Source: Pseudomonadota bacterium
GTDB lineage: Bacteria; Pseudomonadota; Gammaproteobacteria; Pseudomonadales; Halieaceae
Length of the DNA stretch: 7,808 nucleotides
NCBI GenBank assembly: GCA_030591305.1
Contig: JAUVBI010000148.1
Location: forward strand, 1 to 7,808
Reading direction: 5' to 3'
Shown here: positions 6,798 to 7,808 of the stretch, in pieces
Layout: every line of letters begins with the position of its first letter
Position numbering within the stretch: the first letter of the stretch is position 1
The notes under the pieces: model-generated
Seen by the model: the letters and a program-made list of their open reading frames with translations, nothing else
The model's database searches: none
Told to the model about the DNA's origin: nothing
Translations under genes and position numbers: made by a program

Positions 6798-6810
6798 GGG
6801 CAGGGCAGGG
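6798..6810 (+). promoter_or_regulatory. Two overlapping KOPS (FtsK-orienting) octamers
   Basis: GGGCAGGGCAGGG contains two copies of GGGNAGGG (6798-6805 and 6803-6810) on the plus strand, reading toward dif 440 bp to the right. KOPS direct the FtsK translocase toward dif in E. coli and relatives. Function is inferred from match and polarity. Confidence 0.5.
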
Positions 6811-7240
6811 TAACGCATATTTGGCTTTCTGGCTGATCCTTAGCCTTTTCCAATATGAGAGGATATCCGCCTGCTGGCTGATCGCGGGGCTGAAGCTCAC
6901 AAAGAACTCGCCGTCGCGATTCCGTGAGCGCACCTGGTACCGCTGGATGCGCCACGGCGCACCGAGATGGGCAATTAGGCTCGTCGAATCACAAATCGGC
7001 ACACTGGATCGCTTCGGTTGGAAGCATTGGGAAATCTGCCAGAGCATTCTTTACTGCAATGATCTGCCTTACCGCTACCACTGGTCGCCGCCGCAGCTAA
7101 TTGCGCCGTTGTGGGGTATACGTGAGCCGCCCCTGGTATTGCCTGGCCTTACTGACAATCTGTCATCGCTGGAGACCGCCAGAAAGGCCCGTAATGCCGC
7201 TAAAACCCCTAAAAACAAGCCTGAGCCTGATTCTCCGGAT

Positions 7241-7249
7241 TTATCCACA
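7241..7249 (+). promoter_or_regulatory. Perfect DnaA box abutting dif
   Basis: TTATCCACA matches the strongest E. coli DnaA-box consensus exactly and ends on the base before the XerC arm of dif. Whether DnaA binds here is unknown. Chance occurrence of an exact 9-mer at this place is unlikely but not excluded. Confidence 0.5.
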
Positions 7250-7277
7250 TATGCGCATAATATATATTATGTTAAAT
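7250..7277 (+). other. dif: dif chromosome-dimer resolution site (XerC/XerD target)
   Basis: The 28-bp site consists of a XerC arm TATGCGCATAA (7250-7260), a 6-bp central region TATATA (7261-7266) and a XerD arm TTATGTTAAAT (7267-7277). Against E. coli dif the XerD arm is identical (11/11), the XerC arm differs only in its two outermost bases, and the central region differs by one base (TGTATA to TATATA), giving 25/28 matches. XerCD, activated by FtsK, recombines two such sites to resolve chromosome dimers at division, so this marks the terminus region. The central base change makes the core a perfect 16-bp palindrome (7256-7271). Filamentous phages also integrate at dif, which bears on the remnant immediately to its left. 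A phage attachment-site copy of dif is a possible but weaker alternative. Confidence 0.93.
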
Positions 7278-7615
7278 AGGGTATTTAGACACACAGTTGT
7301 CCACAGGGCTTGTGCCTGCCCCCTTCAATTGATGAAATGCCCCACCGACTCTGGGCACCAAACCAGTACCCTGACTGCCCTCACTGGCAGCACTGTCACC
7401 GAGGCCGATGTTCTCACCTGACTGAATGCCAGCCCCCTGGCTTAAGCACACACTCGCGCCTGTTCAATTCCAATGACCGGTGAAGTTACGTGATATGCAC
7501 TTTCCCTCTGCGTTACAATTGAATCCAGTGTTTGAACATTTGAAAAAGGCGGCATATCAGGTTCATCTGTTTTTGCCGTGAATTAAGCTGCACAGATTAA
7601 ATTAATGAGGGATTT
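7278..7615. other. Intergenic region between dif and the nitroreductase gene
   Basis: No gene is supported. It contains TTGTCCACA (7297-7305), one base off the DnaA-box consensus and in the same orientation as the box before dif. It also has the palindrome TCAATTGA near 7327-7334 and a small hairpin GCCAG-CCCC-CTGGC (7428-7441) without a T-tract. The last 120 bp become AT-richer toward the nitroreductase start, as expected for a promoter, but no clear -35/-10 pair stands out. Confidence 0.4.
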
Positions 7616-7808
7616 ATGAGCCTGGCCGATTTATTAAATGACCGCTATTCAGTAAGAGCATTTACACCAGAACCCGTAAAGAATGTACTTCTGCAGAAAA
7701 TTTTTACGGATGCTCAACAATCAGCGTCCAACTGTAATATTCAACCCTGGCAAGTGTTTGTGGTTTCAGGAGAAAAAAAAGAACAACTAAAAAAATCTTT
7801 AGTTTCTA
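7616..7808 (+). CDS. Nitroreductase-family FMN oxidoreductase, N-terminal 64 residues (runs off right edge)
   Basis: This is the start of a flavin (FMN) NAD(P)H-dependent oxidoreductase, usually a cytoplasmic homodimer reducing nitroaromatics, quinones or enones. The N-terminus carries the family FMN-phosphate motif R10-x-S12-x-R14 (DRYSVRAF), then PEPV (18-21), and the SASNCNIQPWQVFVV block (36-50) in which the common SG/SN-xQPW pattern is visible. GAGG lies 5 nt before ATG 7616. The catalytic and dimerisation parts are beyond the window, so the subfamily is unresolved. It is the only intact gene on the plus strand and lies on the far side of dif. Its first 190 bp are clearly more AT-rich than the barrel or cysI genes and include an A8 run (7773-7780), which could reflect different ancestry or simply local composition. 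Confidence 0.88.
   Translation, partial: MSLADLLNDRYSVRAFTPEPVKNVLLQKIFTDAQQSASNCNIQPWQVFVVSGEKKEQLKKSLVS

Larger units (their letters stand above)
6859..7279 (+). pseudogene. Frameshifted remnant of a small HTH, phage-regulator-like protein (DUF3653-like?)
   Basis: No intact gene is present, but two frames join into a protein-like sequence. Frame 6859-6918 reads EDIRLLADRGAEAHKELAVA and then hits TGA at 6925. One base later, the frame from 6920 reads FRERTWYRWMRHGAPRWAIR, continuing LVESQIGTLDRFGWKHWEI and an LPYRYHWSPPQL segment. Skipping one base near 6919 yields HKELAVA-FRERTWYRW, a plausible recognition-helix region followed by the W..W pattern seen in small phage regulators of the DUF3653 type. 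The frame then becomes polar (ARKARNAAKTPKNKPEPD) and runs through dif to a TAG at 7277-7279. A second shift is possible at GAGAGG near 6858-6862, and no good start codon or ribosome-binding site is seen. The family assignment is from memory of motifs and is tentative. A sequencing error cannot be excluded. Confidence 0.45.

Noticed and set aside
6492..6836. 114-codon plus-strand open frame upstream of the HTH remnant.
   Set aside because: The composition is not protein-like, it starts within the palindrome, and it has no ribosome-binding site or homology that I recognise.
6607..7047. 146-codon minus-strand open frame opposite the HTH remnant.
   Set aside because: It has a Cys/Ser/Pro-rich mixed composition, no known motif and no ribosome-binding site, whereas the plus strand gives recognisable protein-like segments.
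7101..7421. 106-codon plus-strand open frame crossing dif.
   Set aside because: It passes through dif in a different frame from the coherent HTH-like sequence and looks like random translation.
1..7808. CRISPR arrays, tRNA or rRNA genes, and insertion sequences.
   Set aside because: I looked for regularly spaced repeats, tRNA-like arms and transposase motifs with terminal repeats, and found none.

Overview
The window looks like chromosomal DNA of a Gammaproteobacterium. The sulfite reductase and the DUF934 protein resemble Pseudomonas-type homologues, two outer-membrane proteins belong to a family I associate with marine Gammaproteobacteria, and a dif site differs from the E. coli site at only 3 of 28 positions. 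I cannot name the genus from sequence alone.

Layout, left to right. Positions 1-417 (minus) hold the N-terminal part of a CPA2/Kef-type cation:proton antiporter that runs off the left edge. Positions 502-969 (minus) encode a DUF934 protein whose start overlaps the end of a ferredoxin/nitrite-reductase-like sulfite reductase (cysI, 953-2617, minus). Read on the minus strand, this is an assimilatory sulfur unit followed by the antiporter. A non-coding stretch (2621-2971) with small hairpins and a 9-bp direct repeat separates it from a second minus-strand unit. That unit is a DUF2860-like beta-barrel (5361-6392), a FadL-family outer-membrane transporter that starts directly on the previous stop codon (4122-5360), and a second DUF2860-like barrel (3010-4020). 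All three carry signal peptides, so the unit appears to build an outer-membrane uptake apparatus for a hydrophobic substrate. The substrate is not identifiable here.

From 6405 to 7615 there is no intact gene, but this is the most interesting part. It holds a perfect 15-bp palindrome (6490-6504) upstream of the barrel operon, two overlapping FtsK-orienting (KOPS) octamers, and a frameshifted remnant of a small helix-turn-helix, phage-regulator-like protein. The remnant's open frame runs into a chromosome-dimer resolution site, dif (7250-7277). A perfect DnaA box abuts dif and a near-match lies 19 bp beyond it. The window therefore appears to sit at the replication terminus. All three KOPS octamers I found point at dif.

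At the right edge a nitroreductase-family gene starts on the plus strand (7616 onward). All seven intact or partial genes point away from dif, so they would be transcribed head-on to the arriving replication forks. The phage-like remnant touching dif suggests an old integration of a Xer-using filamentous phage, but that is an inference.
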